From Acidobacteriota bacterium (lineage in GTDB: Bacteria; Acidobacteriota; Blastocatellia; Pyrinomonadales; Pyrinomonadaceae): a stretch of 13,415 nt of DNA. The stretch covers positions 1 through 13,415 of the forward strand of contig JAKOSS010000017.1 of NCBI GenBank assembly GCA_029777145.1, in the 5' to 3' direction. A program made the position numbers and the translations under genes. The notes beneath the pieces were generated by a model. That model did not search any database, was not told the DNA's origin, and saw only the letters and a program-made list of their open reading frames with translations. Positions 13,220-13,415 of this stretch are shown piece by piece. Within the stretch, counting starts at the first letter, position 1. Every line of letters begins with the position of its first letter.

Positions 13220-13272
13220 CCTATCGGCAACAATTAAATCAATAACAATCAAGGGAGATAACAACAGTAATC

Positions 13273-13415
13273 ATGTCAACTGCAACTGTAACTGCGTTTG
13301 AAAACAAGAATGAAGTGACCTTCGCGAAGGTCGGACAACCGGCGCCGGATTTCGATCTGCCGTCAACGAAGAACCTCGAGACGCTGAAGGAAAACGTCAA
13401 ACTTTCCGATTACAA
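13273..13415 (+). CDS. Peroxiredoxin (AhpC/TSA family), N-terminal part, runs off window
   Basis: The first 47 codons of a gene beginning MSTATVTAFENKNEVTFAKV and then the family-typical GQPAPDFDLP. In peroxiredoxins this stretch opens the thioredoxin fold before the peroxidatic-Cys motif, which lies beyond the window's end, so the subclass (AhpC-like, 1-Cys/Prx6 or bacterioferritin-comigratory type) cannot be decided. No in-frame start exists upstream before the perR stop; the nearest purine-rich ribosome-like sequence, GGGAG (13253-13257), is 15 nt from the ATG, longer than usual. No terminator or separate Per box is evident between perR and this gene, so the two are probably co-transcribed. 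Peroxide detoxification downstream of a PerR-type repressor makes biological sense. Confidence 0.82.
   Translation, partial: MSTATVTAFENKNEVTFAKVGQPAPDFDLPSTKNLETLKENVKLSDY

Noticed and set aside
13220..13272. Second Per box or terminator between perR and the peroxiredoxin gene
   Set aside because: Only a weak ATTGT/ACAAT pair and A-rich words; no 7-1-7 palindrome or T-run found.

Overview
This window looks like chromosomal DNA of a soil-type bacterium from the Acidobacteriota, most likely class Blastocatellia (Pyrinomonadaceae-like). The main marker is a VWFA-related protein of the kind named for Acidobacteria (10585-11706). A patchy use of Shine-Dalgarno sites, a moderately high GC content and intergenic regions filled with short tandem words fit but do not prove it. 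The phylum is an inference from gene content. I see no phage, transposase, CRISPR, tRNA or rRNA. Most of the window is housekeeping and stress-response genes, and I did not find a clear new multi-gene system. The least explained material is between the genes.

Layout. (1) 1-3459, plus strand, is a cell-wall block: the C-terminal part of the SEDS glycosyltransferase RodA, then a class A penicillin-binding protein. (2) 3551-5760, minus strand, holds lipB (octanoyltransferase), a HEAT-like lipoprotein 8 bp behind it, and an esterase-D-like alpha/beta hydrolase. (3) 5807-6322 is a small secreted protein of unknown function, divergent from lipB across a 46-bp gap that holds an 18-bp inverted repeat. 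(4) 6639-7298, minus strand, is a periplasmic thioredoxin-fold protein whose CxxC has become CxxW. It is divergent from an unrecognised 142-aa cytosolic protein at 7427-7855. (5) 8083-9060 is a PIG3-like NADPH:quinone oxidoreductase. It is convergent with a 70-aa gene, and the two share a CTAG at their stops. (6) 9431-10504 is an extended SDR of the acyl/thioester-reductase type, with a promoter that carries two matching palindromic operators and appears leaderless. (7) 10585-12273 holds the VWFA-related protein and a Cys-rich lipoprotein. (8) 12821-13415 is a PerR-type regulator with a Per-box-like site over its own promoter, followed by the start of a peroxiredoxin. These two form a peroxide-response pair.

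Between genes, the longer gaps hold tandem arrays with strictly kept periods: 7 bp at 3462-3496, 6325-6471 and 6585-6640; 9 bp at 12456-12590 with an inverted copy at 12720-12764; 16 bp at 12636-12698. Several of these are laid out as large inverted repeats near gene 3' ends. They resemble in style the heptanucleotide short tandem repeats of some cyanobacteria and are the most distinctive feature of the window, with the SDR promoter second.
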